Assembly (NCBI GenBank): GCA_030704615.1
Contig: CM060733.1
Coordinates: forward strand, 59,334,001 to 59,398,000
From: Takakia lepidozioides
Taxonomy: Eukaryota; Streptophyta; Takakiopsida; Takakiales; Takakiaceae
Length of the DNA: 64,000 nucleotides
Reading direction: 5' to 3'
A program made the position numbers and the translations under genes. Below are positions 34,566-47,851 of this stretch, piece after piece (position 1 is the first letter of the stretch; every line of letters starts with the position of its first letter). Under the pieces are notes generated by a model, which saw only the letters and a program-made list of their open reading frames with translations, did no database searches and was not told where the DNA came from.

Positions 34566-36487
34566 CTAAGTCAAGGCGTTGTCTTGTCTTGTTCAATCAT
34601 TCTCTTTCTTCTTATCGACAAATCAGATGTCAAAAATCATCACATATTGAGCAAGAATACCAGAAGTATTCAACCATTCAGATAAAGTTATAAAGATTAG
34701 TGATCTATCTACATCCTTGAATCTAGTTCTTCAAAACATGAAAGATGTCATCCCTACAAAAGCACATGCCATACGGTGTTGGAAAGGCATTAGAGTGGAT
34801 ATCATAAATGCTCCCAATAGCATAAAGATTACTCGTTTTAAAACCTGCGTCTTGGTTTGGCATTGGATGGGGTGAATCCTTATGTCGCAAAATCTACGAG
34901 TTGGTCAACGTGGCCCATCCGTATGCATATAGAACATGATTTTCAAATACTACAACAATGTTGAAATATCTTCCGTTTGGATGGTCAATTAACCATCATT
35001 GGAAGCCCAATTTTGGTGAGATCAAAATTCTGTTATATGAATGAGTTTTATTGATTATTGAGACAACCATGTAATTTAAAAAAACCAAAAAAATATTTTT
35101 AGGGGGAAAACAAATCCCCACAATAACCATAGGGCATAGCACTGAGAGCATGCCACTTATTGTAATTTTCAATACCTCAAAAAAACATCCATCCTATATA
35201 GTATAGTTATACTCAACAACTCACAAGAAAGAAACGTCTTGATGGCAAAGCAAATGATTCTCATAGACAAACATAACAAAGAATAATTATTATTAGTAAA
35301 CATAAAAGGTTCACAATGAGTAACAATAGAAATAATGTAAGAACTTAATGCACGCATGCCATTTGACGGCTCCTCCGGCAGCCCCCTATCAAATCCTCCT
35401 CATCCCCTCTCACCCTGGATTCATTATTATATTCTAGTGACAGCTAAAGGTGGGAAACTAATTTTAGTGTAGAGCAAGGAATAGGGTGCCATAGTGCCAC
35501 GTTATGGTCGACACACCATCGTCGTCAGCCACGTCATCACCATAAATTTTTCAAACTGCCCGAACATAAACTGATTTATGAAAATCATTTCTTACATCAT
35601 TGTCAGTCAAGCCATTGTCGTCTACCACATCATTGTTGTCATTTTTTAGGCTGCCCAAAAAAACTGATTTATGGAAATTCTTTTTTCTATAAGTTTCTTT
35701 TTTTCTTTTGTTTTCTTCACGTATTCTATGTAAATGTTACAACACTTCTAAATATTAATTATGATAAAACACTATACAGAAATCAATGGTATGTCCAGTT
35801 TTTGAAACCCTCATAAGGTTTTGTGTCTCAATTTACTAATATATTACAATACTATATATTTATTTATTTTATATTTTTATTTATTTATTAAGATAACAGG
35901 GGCTGTGGCCCTGGATGTGGTTTTATTGAGGAATTATTTGGAAGGAAAAAAATTAAAACCTTCAGAGTGCCACAAGGCTGCCATAAGGTTGTTCGCACGG
36001 AGGTCATGCTAGATAATTGAGAGCAGTAACCGAGAGCTAAGTACGTGCTATAGCCAACTCCCGAAGCCCAAGGCCTATAGCCTAGAGATATTGAGTGACC
36101 ACTACGAGGCAGTGCCACCATCGTGAGTGCGATTCAAACCAAGTCTAAATAGAACGAAGGCTTATAGCCCAAATCAGGCACTAGAGGGCCTTTAGCCTAA
36201 AAAGTTGAGATACCACCACGAGGCAGTGTCTCCACCGTGAGTCAAATGCAACGCAGCAAGTCTAGACTGTGTAATTGAGAGGTAGGTGAGAGTAGCCCTA
36301 GGGAGATAGAGGAGAGGGAAAGATAGAACAGAACGGCAAGCAGCCAAGAGAGGCGTGGAGGGGTTGGAAGGGGGAGGGGGTAGGCAGAGGAGAACTGTAA
36401 GCAAGAAGGGGAAGTCAACGGTGGAAGTGGAGCCTCGCTGCTGAAGCTGATCGAACGTGTTTCCAGTTGATCTCCGATCTGTCGAAT
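34566..36487. other. AT-rich intergenic sequence with small local duplications
   Basis: No gene seen. Two imperfect two-copy duplications lie at about 35508-35680 (shared word AACTGATTTATG) and 36080-36250 (shared word ACGAGGCAGTG). Confidence 0.45.
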
Positions 36488-36801
36488 TCAGGAGAAGCCG
36501 AAGAGGGGGTTTCTGTGTCCCTCCCACGAAGGCGGAATTATGGCTACCCAAATACAGGTGAGGTCACTGGAGCATGTGCAAATGAGCCCATTGTTGCCCC
36601 AGGTGGCCTTGAATGTGTAGATGAGGGCAGGCAGACGCTCTGGTTTCCTGGCCGCCACTGCACACAGAGATGCCCAAGCCTTCTTAGCTGCTATTGTTAG
36701 ATAAAAAAAAACTAGAGACAGTATATGTGTGGCCGAGGTCTCTCCTTTGTTTATGGCCCATGCACAATGGCTTTTCCACAAATTCCAGAGAACCGACCAT
36801 C

Positions 36802-37036
36802 TTAGAGCCTCAAAAACCGGACAGTCCGAAGCTTTGGATTTTTGCCTCTAGTTGTAGTTAAGAAGGATTGCCAGAGATCCGAAGGCCACGGTTTCCCAAG
36901 ACCTATAGAAGCCTTTAGCCAAAGGCCAGGCAGAAGGGGCCAGACAATGGAGAAGACAGTGCTCAAGGGTTTCAATAGTCTGGTTGGCACAACATTGGCA
37001 GAGGAGTGCCTCATTGAAACTTAGAAATTGGCCCAC
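36802..37036 (-). pseudogene. LINE C-terminal zinc motif (zf-RVT)
   Basis: Encodes CQCCANQTIETLEHCLLHC, the Cys/His motif that follows the RT of plant L1 elements. The frame is separated from the RT part by stops near 37040-37300. Confidence 0.8.
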
Positions 37037-37308
37037 CTTGAGAACCCTATTTGCAACTTGTCATAAAAAAGCACTGATCTTAGCTGGTTTAGTTTTTTCC
37101 CAAATAAGGGACCAGATCCCTTTCCAGTCTTCCTGATTGAAGTTCTCATGACTCCATCTATCCTCCCATTTAGTGGTTAAGGGCTTGGCATTTAACAGTA
37201 TCCCAACAATAGACGTTCCACATGATATAATGCAAGTGAATCCATGTTTTGGGTTTTTTTCACGATTTTTGTTTTTTTATCTTATGTACTTTTATGTAGG
37301 CCACATCT

Positions 37309-39228
37309 TCAACTTTTTGGTCCACTCTTCGTTGCAACTACCCGGAAGCAGAACCCCTTGAGCGAGTCCTGGCCAACTTCTGAGACATATAGAATTTGTA
37401 GGGACTTAGAGTTATGGACAACCCACTGGTTTGGCCGAAGAGGACCAGGGCCAGCTTTGAGAATCAATTCCCAGGAGTCTGGAATGAATCGAATAATGAT
37501 AGAGATACCAGATCTAAGACGGTTGGCTCCTAAGGCCATGTAGAGAGATTGAGGGGTGCTCTCCCACAAGTCGTTGACAGTGGAGATTCCCCTAGTTTCC
37601 CAAGCAACCCATCTTTTGGCCGAAGCGTGGTCCTCCATAGAGGGGTTTGGATTGTTGAGGAACAAGTGTTGCCTAAGGGTTTCCTGAAAAGTGGTGGGCT
37701 CTTGTTTCCTCAAGAATGGACTTAGGCTATTCCAGGACTTCCAGATTGTAGACCAAAGAGGGGAGCCTATGGACTTGTGATTAAAACCTTGAAGGAGCCA
37801 ACGGCTTGACTGTTGCCATTGAACCTGCTGCAGAGGGGTAGAGGAGGATATAGTGGAAGAGACCATGAGCTTCCACCAGCCTCCTTCTGGACCAATGAAT
37901 CTTGGAATCCATTTCCCTAGAAGAGCCTTGATTTGCGTAGCTGGATCAAGAACACCTAGACCTCCCATCTTTTTGGGGAGACATATTTGGGCCCAAGACA
38001 CTTGAGGTCTTTTGTTTTGTGAGGAGGAAGAGCCCTCCCAGATAAAGTTCCTAATCAGTCTTCTGACTTCTTTGATAATTTTGGATTCAGGACCCCAGGT
38101 GGAAGCAAAGTACCAAATACTTGCTAGTATGATTTGATTAGCCACTAGTGCCCTACCTGTGATAGAAAGGTGGCATGATCCCCAGTATGCAAGGTGGCGC
38201 TTCAATTTTTGAATCGTTGGCTCCATCCTCTGCTCCTCAGTCAGGTTGATGCCGAATGTGCGTCCCAGTAGTGTGGTGGGCTCCCCTTCTTTAAGCCATT
38301 GCAGGCCAAGATGCAGCTGCCCCCAGGTAGGAGAGGTACCAATGGTTGATTTTGAGGTGTCTCCTAGAAGTAAGGCTTTGGTCTTGGCCCAGTTGACCCT
38401 GAACCCAAAGACACTACAGAATTGGGCGAGCGTGGATTCTGCAGCTGCTAGGGAGGAGCAGCCTGCCTGAAGAAGTAGGAAGTGTCATCAACGAACATGG
38501 AATCCTTGATTTCCTTCTAGCGGTTGTCTCTGGGGCATTGTGGTTTTAGACCTTTCACCTGAGGGTTGTTGTCTACCATGTGTCCGAGTGCATCAGCCAC
38601 GAACAAGAAGAGAAAGGGGGCCAGAGGGCAACCTTGCCTCACAGACCTCTGGAGAGGAAAGGGTTTCGATAGATGCCCATTGATCATGACCCTGCTAGTA
38701 GCCCCTTGTAGCAGAATATGAACCCATTGACAGAAGCCTGGAGGGATGCCAGATTTGCGAAGCACTGCCATGAGAAAGGGCCAGTCGACCTTGTCGAAAG
38801 CTTTCTCAAAGTCTAGGAGCCAAAGGGCCAAAGACTGGCCAGTATTGCAAGCAAAGTTGTTAGCCTCCTGAGCTAACAACACGTTGTCTAGGATGTATCT
38901 ACCCTTGACATAGCCAGCCTGCCCTGATCTAATCATGGAAGGTAGTAGGGTTTTGGATGCGGAGGGCTAGGGTTTGAACAATAATTTTATAGGCCACGTT
39001 GAGTAAGGTGATAGGTCTGTTATTACTGAGGTTAGCCCTATCTCCTTTCTTGAAGAGCAAGGTGATTACTCCCTGAGTCATGGAAGCAGGCATGAAGCCT
39101 TTGGCTTTGATGTCGTTCGCCATATCACAGAAGTCTTTGGAGATGGTTGGCCACAAGGATTTGTAAAATTCTACTGGCATCCCATCGATGCCAGGAGTTT
39201 TGTTGTTGTTCATTGCCTTGAGAGCCAT
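37309..39228 (-). pseudogene. LINE reverse transcriptase
   Basis: Successive frames give MNNNKTPGIDGMPVEFYKSL, AGYVKGRYILDNVLLAQE, LLDFEKAFDKVDW and VRQGCPLAPFLFLFVADAL, then after a TAG (38517-38519) the catalytic FVDDTSYFF. The 3' part (38226-37309) has the WGSCHLSITGRALVANQIIL and PKKMGGLGVLDP phrases of L1 elements. The stop just before the FVDD box and a break near 38930 inactivate it. Confidence 0.9.
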
Positions 39229-39318
39229 CTCCAGCTCTTTTGGGGAGGGTAGAGAACGTCCTTTGGGTCAGCCTGGAAAAGAGAAGCAAAGTGTCTTGAA
39301 GGCTGAGGCCCCCATTTG

Positions 39319-40197
39319 CTAGGGGTTGGAAGTTGCGACCCCTGGGATCTCTGTATAAAACTGCAAGATGGTTTGGCTATCTCTACGGAGTTTCAACTTC
39401 TGGAAGAAGTACTTGGTCATCTTCTCACCCTTGGTAGACCAATTTATTCCCGCTTGCATCTTCATTTTGTTTTCTTGAAAGAGGAGGTAGCTATCCATGT
39501 TTTGGCGGGCTTCCAAGTAAGTTTGGTAAGTATGGGCATCGCAAGACTTGGATTCCAGCTTCTTTTGGCAAATGCCAAGGCATTTTTTAAGAGCCAGAGT
39601 CTTTCTTTTCTTTGCTGTGGCTAAATCCCTACTGAGGTCTTGACTGACTTTGCAAGTAGCTGCCAACTTGGCTTGGAATCTAAGTATGGGGCACAGGTAC
39701 TGGTTTGCTGAGGATAGCCAGGTAGATTTTAGGCTATCAGTAAAAGAGGAGAACTTGAGGTGGGAGGAATTGAGCCGGAAGATCCCTTTATCGCTGGGAT
39801 GGGAATTGGGCAGTTTGAGAGAAGCTGAGACTAGGGCATGATCAAAACGCATGGGAATAGGGTCCTGAGGGTCCAAGAAGGTAACAGGGGAGAAAGAGAC
39901 AGAGGTATAGAATCTATCAAGCCTAGCCATACTGAGATCAGTGATATCTCTGTTGTTTGTCCATGTGAAGAAGGGGTTGGAGCCTGCTGGGTCGTTGGGA
40001 GGTCCTTCCATTTCAGCCAGGCTGTGGGTCTGGGTTAGACAGTGCCAAGATTGTTCTTCCTCAAGGCTCATGTGAATTGTGCCCTTGCCTATCCTATCCC
40101 TTGCACTCTCTACCATATTGAAGTCTCCTGCAATTACCCATTTAGTGATATCTTTTTGGTCAGTCATGAGAAGGGATATCTTGTGCCAGCAACTCAT
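39319..40197 (-). pseudogene. LINE AP-endonuclease, C-terminal part, with linker
   Basis: Encodes WVIAGDFNMVESARDRIGKG, FFTWTNNRD, MARLDRFYTS and MRFDHALVSASL, the later motifs of the L1 endonuclease, followed by STKGEKMTKYFFQKLKLR leading into the RT. The early motifs, with the catalytic Asn and Glu, are not found upstream. Confidence 0.88.
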
Positions 40198-40230
40198 TCT
40201 AGGGAGTCATTAAAAGCGTGAATATGAAGC

Positions 40231-41696
40231 CTATGGGATTTGTGTTATTCGGGAACATGAGAGAATAGAATTGGGTCCTTCCCGTTTTTTAATGTGAACG
40301 AACAAGACGAGGGTGCTTGGCTGCTTTGGGAGGGGATTACCCGCCCTGTCAAGAGGGATGTATCTGACCGAGCTCTGAAGGGAGGTATGGATTGAAAGAG
40401 GAGAGGGAAGGGGTGTGGATCCAAGACCTAGGATTAAATTGAGCCGATGCGGGGGCGGAGGGTAGGGGATTGAGGGTAGAATTTTCCAGTCTTTGCTTCG
40501 CATTGGAAAGGAAAGGGAGTCGGATGGTATACACAGGATCTTACAATACTTGCTTGTGATGTGATCAACCGAGAAGCAGAGTAGAGAAATTGACTGAGAG
40601 GGAGGAAGCAGACTTACAAGATTGGATGGTGAAGGGAAGGGTGCAGGTGTCGGGGAGGGCAGCAATGACGGTACTTGGAGGGTGGGCCTTGATAGGTGCT
40701 GGGAGTCGACTGGCGAATTCTGCGTGAAGAATTGTGAGATCTGCAGGTCCGAGGAGCTGGAGGTGGAGAATAAGCCAATGGGATCGTAAGATGGCCTTCG
40801 ATGCGCCTGCGGTCGATATCATCATTCTGATCTTCAACCTCCAAGTCAAGAGCGGCCTTGAGAATGGAGAATGCGTTGCCGAGGGTGCCTTTGGCTCTTG
40901 TTAAGGCCTTGCTTGGAGTGCAAGGACCATCAAAGTGATCTGGCTCAGCCCAGACTCCCAGTAGAGTAGAATCGCTGGTATTTAGGAGGTTTGCGTCCAT
41001 GAGAGCCATGATGTAGGTGTTAGGAGTGAGTTCTTTTAGCAAACCTGGGAAGGTCTCGATGTAGGAACCCCAAGTGACTGGAGAGTGAGGGGGCTGAGAG
41101 TAGAGGGGAAGGTTGTTTTTTAGGTAAGTCTGAATTTTGCTGCATAATGTAGGAATGGGTGAACTGTCCATTGGGGTCTTGGATAGGAAAGATTGTATAT
41201 CATGAACCGAGATCCAGATGGAGTCAAAGCTCATGTTGTCCCTTGCAGTGACCTGCAGAAATGCCAAATTGGGCTTCCTCTTGAAGATCATTGGGGTGAG
41301 GCAAGTGGTGACTGGATCCCCTGTGGATGTAAGCTGTGAGCAACCTCTGAGAGGCAGTGAGGGGAAAGTGTCGAGAGTAGCATAGATTCTTGTAATCGTT
41401 GAATTGTAGGCCACCGGGGAGGGACGGAGTCGGAGCAGGGTCCACAGGAGTCCTCTTGTGGATATTGGGGCAGGCTTTCCCCTTGCTTTTTGCTTGCTCC
41501 ATTTCCAGGAGATTATTCCAGGTATTGGAAGCGGGGTGGGTCCCGAGGGAAAAGGTGTTGGGGAAAGTGCCTTGAGAATGTTGGAAGAGGAAGAACCTTG
41601 GATGCTTGCTACCCCGAAGTCCTGGCTGCTGGGTCCCTTTCCTTTATGTGATCTAGAAGCCGATGCTGAGGTTGCTTCCACTACTATGGGGTCCAT
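40231..41696 (-). pseudogene. LINE ORF1-like region, low confidence
   Basis: The frame 41696-40614 (360 codons, starting MDPIVVEATSASASRSHKGK) lies where ORF1 of the LINE is expected and is rich in Pro, Ser and Thr. I see no zinc knuckle or RRM signature. An overlapping frame at 41502-41224 looks equally protein-like, so frameshifts are likely. Sequence down to 40231 shows none of the expected early endonuclease motifs. Confidence 0.4.
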
Positions 41697-41759
41697 GATT
41701 TTTCTCCTTTTCTTGGCCGGAGGGGAGGTGGAAATCTGATTAACTGCGGAGTCCTAATG

Positions 41760-42600
41760 TTGGAAGCTAAAGGCATGGACGGGCTGCTCCATTGCCCCCA
41801 TTGGGTGCAAGCGCCCTAACTTTCCCAGAGCCCAGAGTTTGTTGGCAACAGACTTTCGTCTGAAGAATCACTCGCAAAGTCAGATGCAAGCAACAACTCT
41901 CCATCCTGCAAAACCACAATATAGCAATAGTAGTTAAAATCAATAAGAGCAACAAATTGAAAAAAAAATCAATTCAACAAGTAGTTATACTTACATCATC
42001 GAAGTCCACCTTTTTTTTCTCCTCCTTTGAGAATTCTAGAATCTCAAGTTTGACTTTATCCATCACCGCAATATGTTGGAAATCCTGTTACGTACAGTAC
42101 AATACTATAAAATTCAATAAATCCATTGAGATTTGCTGCAACTATGCTTTCAGCAGTATCAAAACATTGAAAATTCAAAAAAGTCCACTCTCCCCGTTTC
42201 GTGCTCAATATAATCACTAATCTCAAGTCGACGCAATCGATGCTCTACAGTTGAGCTAGTTGCTCCTTGCTCGCTTTTGTTTCCCTGTTCTTTGCTCAAT
42301 GCGGTCACTAATCAGTTTAAGTCTACGACATCGCTCTTTGCTCGCTCCTCACTCCTCTCTCCCTGCTCCTTGCTCAATGCAGTCACTACTCAAGTCTATG
42401 CAATCCTTTTTGCGCTCCTTGTTCACCCCTCGCCCCTCACTCATCTCTTCGTGCTCCTTGCTCAATGCGGTCTCTAAGTTTAAGTCTACGGCATCGGTCC
42501 TTGCGAGCCCCGCACTCCCCTCTCTCTGCTCTTTGCTCAATGCGATCACTACTAAAATCTACGCCATCGTTGTTGCACAAAGACGGATGTGAAAGAGACA
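41760..42600. repeat. Tandem array of about 80-bp units (42202-42590), with AT-rich sequence before it
   Basis: Five units carry TGCTCAAT-(A/G)-GTCACTA, then AAGTCTACG and a CTCC/CTCTC-rich tail. The anchor TGCTCAAT occurs at 42202, 42293, 42371, 42459 and 42534, a period of 75-91 bp. Before it (41760-42190) I see nothing else. Confidence 0.8.
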
Positions 42601-43691
42601 TGAGAGACTAGAGACAATGGAAGAGCCATCTCACTTTGCCGCTATATGTTGCGAACTGCCAAGCTGTGGACCAGCCATTGGATATGAATGGAGACAAATT
42701 ATGAGGGAAAAACAATTAGTGGTATTGCTCATAAGAGTCAGCACCATGATTGCCATACTCACATTTTCCATGTCTTGCATGAATGAAATATAAATGGAAG
42801 TAGCCGCAAGGTGAAGTGACTCTTCGTTACGCCGACATTGGTCAAAGTCCTCTTGGAAGTTATGGTTGGAGCGTCTCACAAAAGGCACTCCATTGTTTTG
42901 TATGGACTTGTTGTGGGCATTGTTTTTCATAAATGTTTGACTACGCATCCATGGGTGAAAGTATGAAGATGGATGAATGTAGTATGGATGGATGTTTCTT
43001 AATCCGAAACATCGATATGCAGCGTTTATGAGTACAAGGACTAAGTTTAACAAATTTTAACTGAAATTTAGTCCAAGAATTGCTATTATTCTTGAAAATT
43101 AAAATATGAACAAGGACATTTAATGTAGTTTGGATGGATTGTTTTAATAAAATCAATGTGTACTTATACAAAGTTTAGAGCCAGGAAAATATATGACTTA
43201 GTTAAGAAAAAATCAGGACTAAGTATAAATAACCTTACAGTGGTTGTCGTTTTAAATCCAGGTAGGTAGGTGTATATTGGATGTTGTCCATTATAACCAA
43301 CCTAACTATTGAAAAATGGGTCACTGGGTGAACGGGAATTTGTGTTCATTGCATGGGGAGGTTTGGGCAACTATGTGCCTCCGTTATGGCGATAAGAAGA
43401 TAATCACTTTCCAAATTCACCCTCGAAAAAATGCAGTATTCTGATTTGCCCAAAGCCAAATCAACCCTTTCGCTGGGTCTTGCAATCCTGCAGCATGGTG
43501 CTTTCATCTTTGAAGCTGAAGATCGAATGCCAAGGTCTACCACCTCGTAACCCACATCGCCTCCGCTTCTAACAACCAAGAGCTCCACGGTGCTCCTTGC
43601 ATAACAACCTCTCTCATTCTCAAGCAAAAACCACAAGTGCTACAACTAACTCGTATCTGGCACTCACAGATTTGAGCTCATCTTTCTCGAG
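42601..43691. other. Intergenic sequence
   Basis: Two minus-strand frames (42631-43053 and 43346-43636) have a plausible amino-acid mix but no recognisable family or splice context. 42800-42853 is the second copy of a dispersed 54-bp repeat. Confidence 0.35.
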
Positions 43692-44005
43692 TGATAAAGT
43701 AGAAGAATACAAGCACAAGCTCATACGAGCTCACAAAGCTGAAGCATAAACTCATGCATATATAAACTCATCACTCAAATACAAGTCAAGCCAAGTGCAC
43801 CCCACGCCATGGGGAATCCACACTACGACGCCATAGCTAGGCGCGGTGAGGCTCAGATCGAGAAAGATGAGCCTCCCGCGCTTGTCTTGAAGATAACCAC
43901 TCCAGGGCCTAAATCTGCCTTGACCCCTGGATTGACACTTGGGCCAATCCCAAATGTCAATATGTAAAAGCTAGCTATTTCTTAGCTAGTTTCACACTAG
44001 TGGTA
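43692..44005 (-). mobile_element. Gypsy LTR fragment, inverted
   Basis: 314 bp match the reverse complement of 63128-63441, the 3' three fifths of the LTR of the gypsy element at 55.9-63.4 kb. It includes the LTR end (TGATAAAGTAG on the plus strand at 43692). The first 200 bp of the LTR, with the CTAGTG repeats, are absent, so it is a truncated solo LTR. Confidence 0.92.
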
Positions 44006-47000
44006 AATATAAAGAAAACAAAGTATGGGATCCATTATTCTGCCCAAGTTCTACAAAGAAAGCAATGGCAGCTTCAAAGAGATGAAAGACACTGTTGCTG
44101 GTTTGCAGGCAGAGTTTTCAAGTGCGGCAGAGTTGAAAGAAGGGAAATGGACGACATCATGCTCTTCCGCCTCTGTTTCTTGGAGGCCTCCAGCTGATTC
44201 GATGCAACAGCCAGTTTTTGTGCTTGGGTACTGCAGTACTTCCCCTCAGTTCAACACTGCCAACGTGAGGGCCAGCTGACTAAAGGTAGAATTTGGATTC
44301 ACTCTTCTGGGTGGTGATTGAGCTGGTGAGTCCCATATGGGTTCATAACATGTATCTCTACCTTTGTTCTCACCATTTCCTCACTTGAAGATATGAATGA
44401 GTAGATCATGTGTATTCTGAAGCATGCTATTTATGAGCAGTGTAGGTTTAGCAAATCAACTGGCAGCTGTTATCAGAGCTGATTGAACCTGATGAGAAGT
44501 CAGAGGCTGTCAATCATGTACCATGGGCCCCTAATGTTGGCAGGTGGGCTTCTCCAACCCTTCTCTTTCTACACGGAGACACATCTATTTCCTAATTTCA
44601 GTTTATCATAAAAAAATTATCTCGACCATCTGTTTTCTGTAAGTTATTTGTAATTTGCAGGAGACACAAACATTGTCTGCTATTGATCATAAGAGTGGCT
44701 TTGGAAAGGAGACGACTACAGAAGGAAATTCTACAAAAGACAGACTCAGCAGCTAGTCTGTAATCCAAGGAGATTAATAATCCGGAATTCGAACTGATTT
44801 TTCCTGAAAGTCCGTCCCACCTACCTTCCAAGGTTTCACGTAGTTTCTGTTAATCCTACTTTTCTGATGCTGATGAAATTCTGGTTAAGAAACATTTAAG
44901 AATGGTAGTTCTCTTGATACGTTACTAACACTGAAGAGATGGTTGTGTGTTTGAGATCCAGGTACAGAGATTTATCTTTCTTATTCGGGTCAAATCTCTG
45001 ATGAAGCTTAGTTGTTTGAAATGGAGCCAGGCTTTGCGAGTTGATAGCAGTGGTCTCTGCACTCTCCCTTAGGGTCGTCCCCCTTTTTCTTTGGACCCAT
45101 TTGTGTTTCATCTCTTCGCCGAATGTATGTACAGTGTCAATCTGGAGACTTCACACTCACAAGGAAAGCCTGCAGTGTCCAGGGTTGCACGCCTCACTGG
45201 GCACAAGGGAGAGGTTTGTTTTCACATTTTCTGCTCAGAAAGGATTGAGAATTACATGGATTGCTTCTTAGTTACAAGGTCATCTGCTTTGGGATTTTGA
45301 GTAGAACTCTGACTACTGTGGATTAGTGTATCTAGCTCCCTGATGGTGGGCATTGAAGGAACAGAGTTGCCAGTCTGTTGCTAAGAGCCCTCAAAGAAAT
45401 TTTACACAGGATTATGCCGACCCTAGTGGTCAGAGCATTATGGCCAATTTAGGGTTCTGTGCAGGTCAACTTCCTTTGGACATGTTCTGTTGTTCTTTTA
45501 ACGGCTTGACTGTCTCTGTCCGTGGGAAGGTTGTGAAGGAAGCCAATGATCTCTGCTGACCTTTGCCTGAACAGCTGACCCAACAGTGTGTGTGCAATCC
45601 AATTGACAGTAATCATATCCCCTGAGACCTTTTCAAAAAGGGGAACGTATACGAAGGCATTGAGGATAGTTCGAGAGTCCCTTTTCTCCTTCTGACGATA
45701 CATGATCACCATATAGATATTTGATACGCATTCCCTCCCTCAAATGTGTGATCCATGATCTAAGGACAACTTTGATTTCCCACCCTGACAAGAGTGCAAC
45801 AATACTATCAATCGTGTTCATGATTGCTCTCAGCCGCCCTTTCACGCTAAACCCTGATCCTAAAGGGGTGTAGAGGTTTTGGCTTTCTGTTTCACTGAAG
45901 TCTTCTGATGCAGCAGCACACATCACTTGTACATGAAGGTATGGATCTTCCCCCTTCCCACCATTGGATGTTGTCAGAGTAGGTGGGGGGCTGCTCCAGG
46001 AAGATTTTGCTTATGCACAGAAATGACTTCTTGCGTGGTCGGATTTCGGCTGGGCTGACTAAGCGCTGCCTTGAACGTTGCACAGCCTTTGGGATGGTAG
46101 ACTTTGGATTTTGTTTCTGAAGCCCGAGTGCTAATAAGCTGTCCGCAACTGATGACCATTGTAGCAAAAGGAGAAACACAGCAAGTGTGAGGGGCAGTAG
46201 GTGTGCCAAATTGCAGTGGATTGGTGATTTAATAGTAAGTTTTGTAGTTGGAGAGAAAACAGTTGGGAGCTCTCACCTGAATTTTCCAATTAATTCTCAT
46301 GTAGGGTTTTGTTGTCCTCTTTGAAAGAATTGAGTGATTAATCACAAGGTAATCAATTGAGTTTGTGCTTGGTTGTTCTATGAACTGCACGGCTAGGACG
46401 ATTGGTTTGGAGGGCATGCGATGATGACTCATGATTACAGAGAATAGTGTCCATTCCACAGGAGAAGGTTCTATGTGTTCCAACTTCCATGACTCTGAAG
46501 CATGCTCCTCCATCTCCCATAGGTAGTGCTTTCATGGTTTCTATGTCATTTTTCAAAGAACTGAGGTGTATGAATCACAAGGGATGGATGCACACTTAGG
46601 ATCTGACTCAACATGACCAAAGAGCAGTTTCCATCCTATAGGAGAAGGTTCTACGTACATGTGCTTGTGGTTGGTTTCATCCTTAGTGGTCCCTGTTCTG
46701 ATGGCTACATTCAACCAGTGGACGGGTTCTTGCTGTGCAATACTCTGTATGAGTGCATCATAATGTCTCTTCTTCGGTTCTTTGATTTGGTGCACCCGAG
46801 TGTGATGTGACTGTCGTGTGTGTTGACGGACTAGTTTCTACTAGATTGGACAGGCTGAGATGCACCAAACATGGGCTTCCTCTTGAAGACTAGATGTTCT
46901 AAAAAGTGATGTGTTTTAAGCTATGCCTGAATTTTTCTTTGTCTTACAAGCCGGCTTCTGGTCTATAGGTCTTTGCTAAAAATGAAGTAGCCAAGACAAT

Positions 47001-47851
47001 TGGAGCAGGAAGAAGGTCACGGTGTCAGGGTCTCCTTCAGGATATGTATCCACATTTCTGTTGTTGTTCAATTTGAAGCTGATTAGTAAGGGACCTTATT
47101 CCTGCTTGTCTGTACATGACTTGTATCACATGCAATGGATGTAAATGACTTGGGAGCGGAGAAGGACTGCTGAATCTATGAGGAGCAGTCTACATATACT
47201 GCAATTTATGTTTAAATATCTTTGTATGCCTGCAGACCAAACAAGGAATGTGAATGTCTGTCCCTCATTTGATAAACCGAGCCAAAGCTGTAAATGATCA
47301 ATAAGCTTCCACTGCTCTGGTACTTCCACTGCTCTGGTGCTTCCACTGCTCTAATACTTCCACTGATCTGCCCTATCAGTACAAGCTCATTATCTGCAGT
47401 TATTCTGATGGGAGCACAGAAGGCATAACTCCCCTTGGAGAGCAAACAAAAGTGGGTGTGGAGACACCCAAGGAGACATGGCAATAGAGCCCCCTTATCC
47501 TCCACCAACACACAACATCAGCATGAAGGAAAGATATAATTTTGTAGAACCCAGAGGCTCATAAAGAGAGTCTCTCTCAAAAGAAAGCTTCTGTTGTGAG
47601 AACTCTGTACATAGTGTGAGCAGAAAAATTGACAGGTTAATCATGTCTGTGGTAGGCCTACAGAGGGGAATGGATGTGGTGCCAAAACGTTCGGTTTGTG
47701 TTTTCTTTCCAGATGCAAAGTGACCCCTGAACATGTCCCCACAACAGACTGGTTGTGTGGTTTCTGGAAAACATGAGCTGCTCTTCCAGTTCAGACCGAG
47801 GTGTGGAGCTCCCCAACTGTGCTTCTTTGCACAGTGTCATCAACTGGTGAG
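44006..47851. other. Intergenic sequence with a local duplication
   Basis: An 84-codon plus-strand frame (44025-44279, starting MGSIILPKFYKESNG) could be the last exon of an unknown gene. No upstream exon can be attached, and the LTR fragment lies directly before it. A segment of about 180 bp at 46300-46480 is repeated imperfectly at 46528-46665 (shared word AGGAGAAGGTTCTA). The rest shows no gene. Confidence 0.35.

Larger units (their letters stand above)
36488..41700 (-). mobile_element. L1-type LINE (non-LTR retrotransposon), decayed
   Basis: Read on the minus strand, the parts come in the order of plant L1 elements: an ORF1-like frame (41696-40614), part of an endonuclease (40197-39319), reverse transcriptase (39228 to about 37309) and a C-terminal zinc motif (37036-36802) followed by tail sequence to about 36490. 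Frameshifts and stops separate every part, and the N-terminal half of the endonuclease is missing. No clean 3' poly-A or target duplication was found. Confidence 0.88.
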
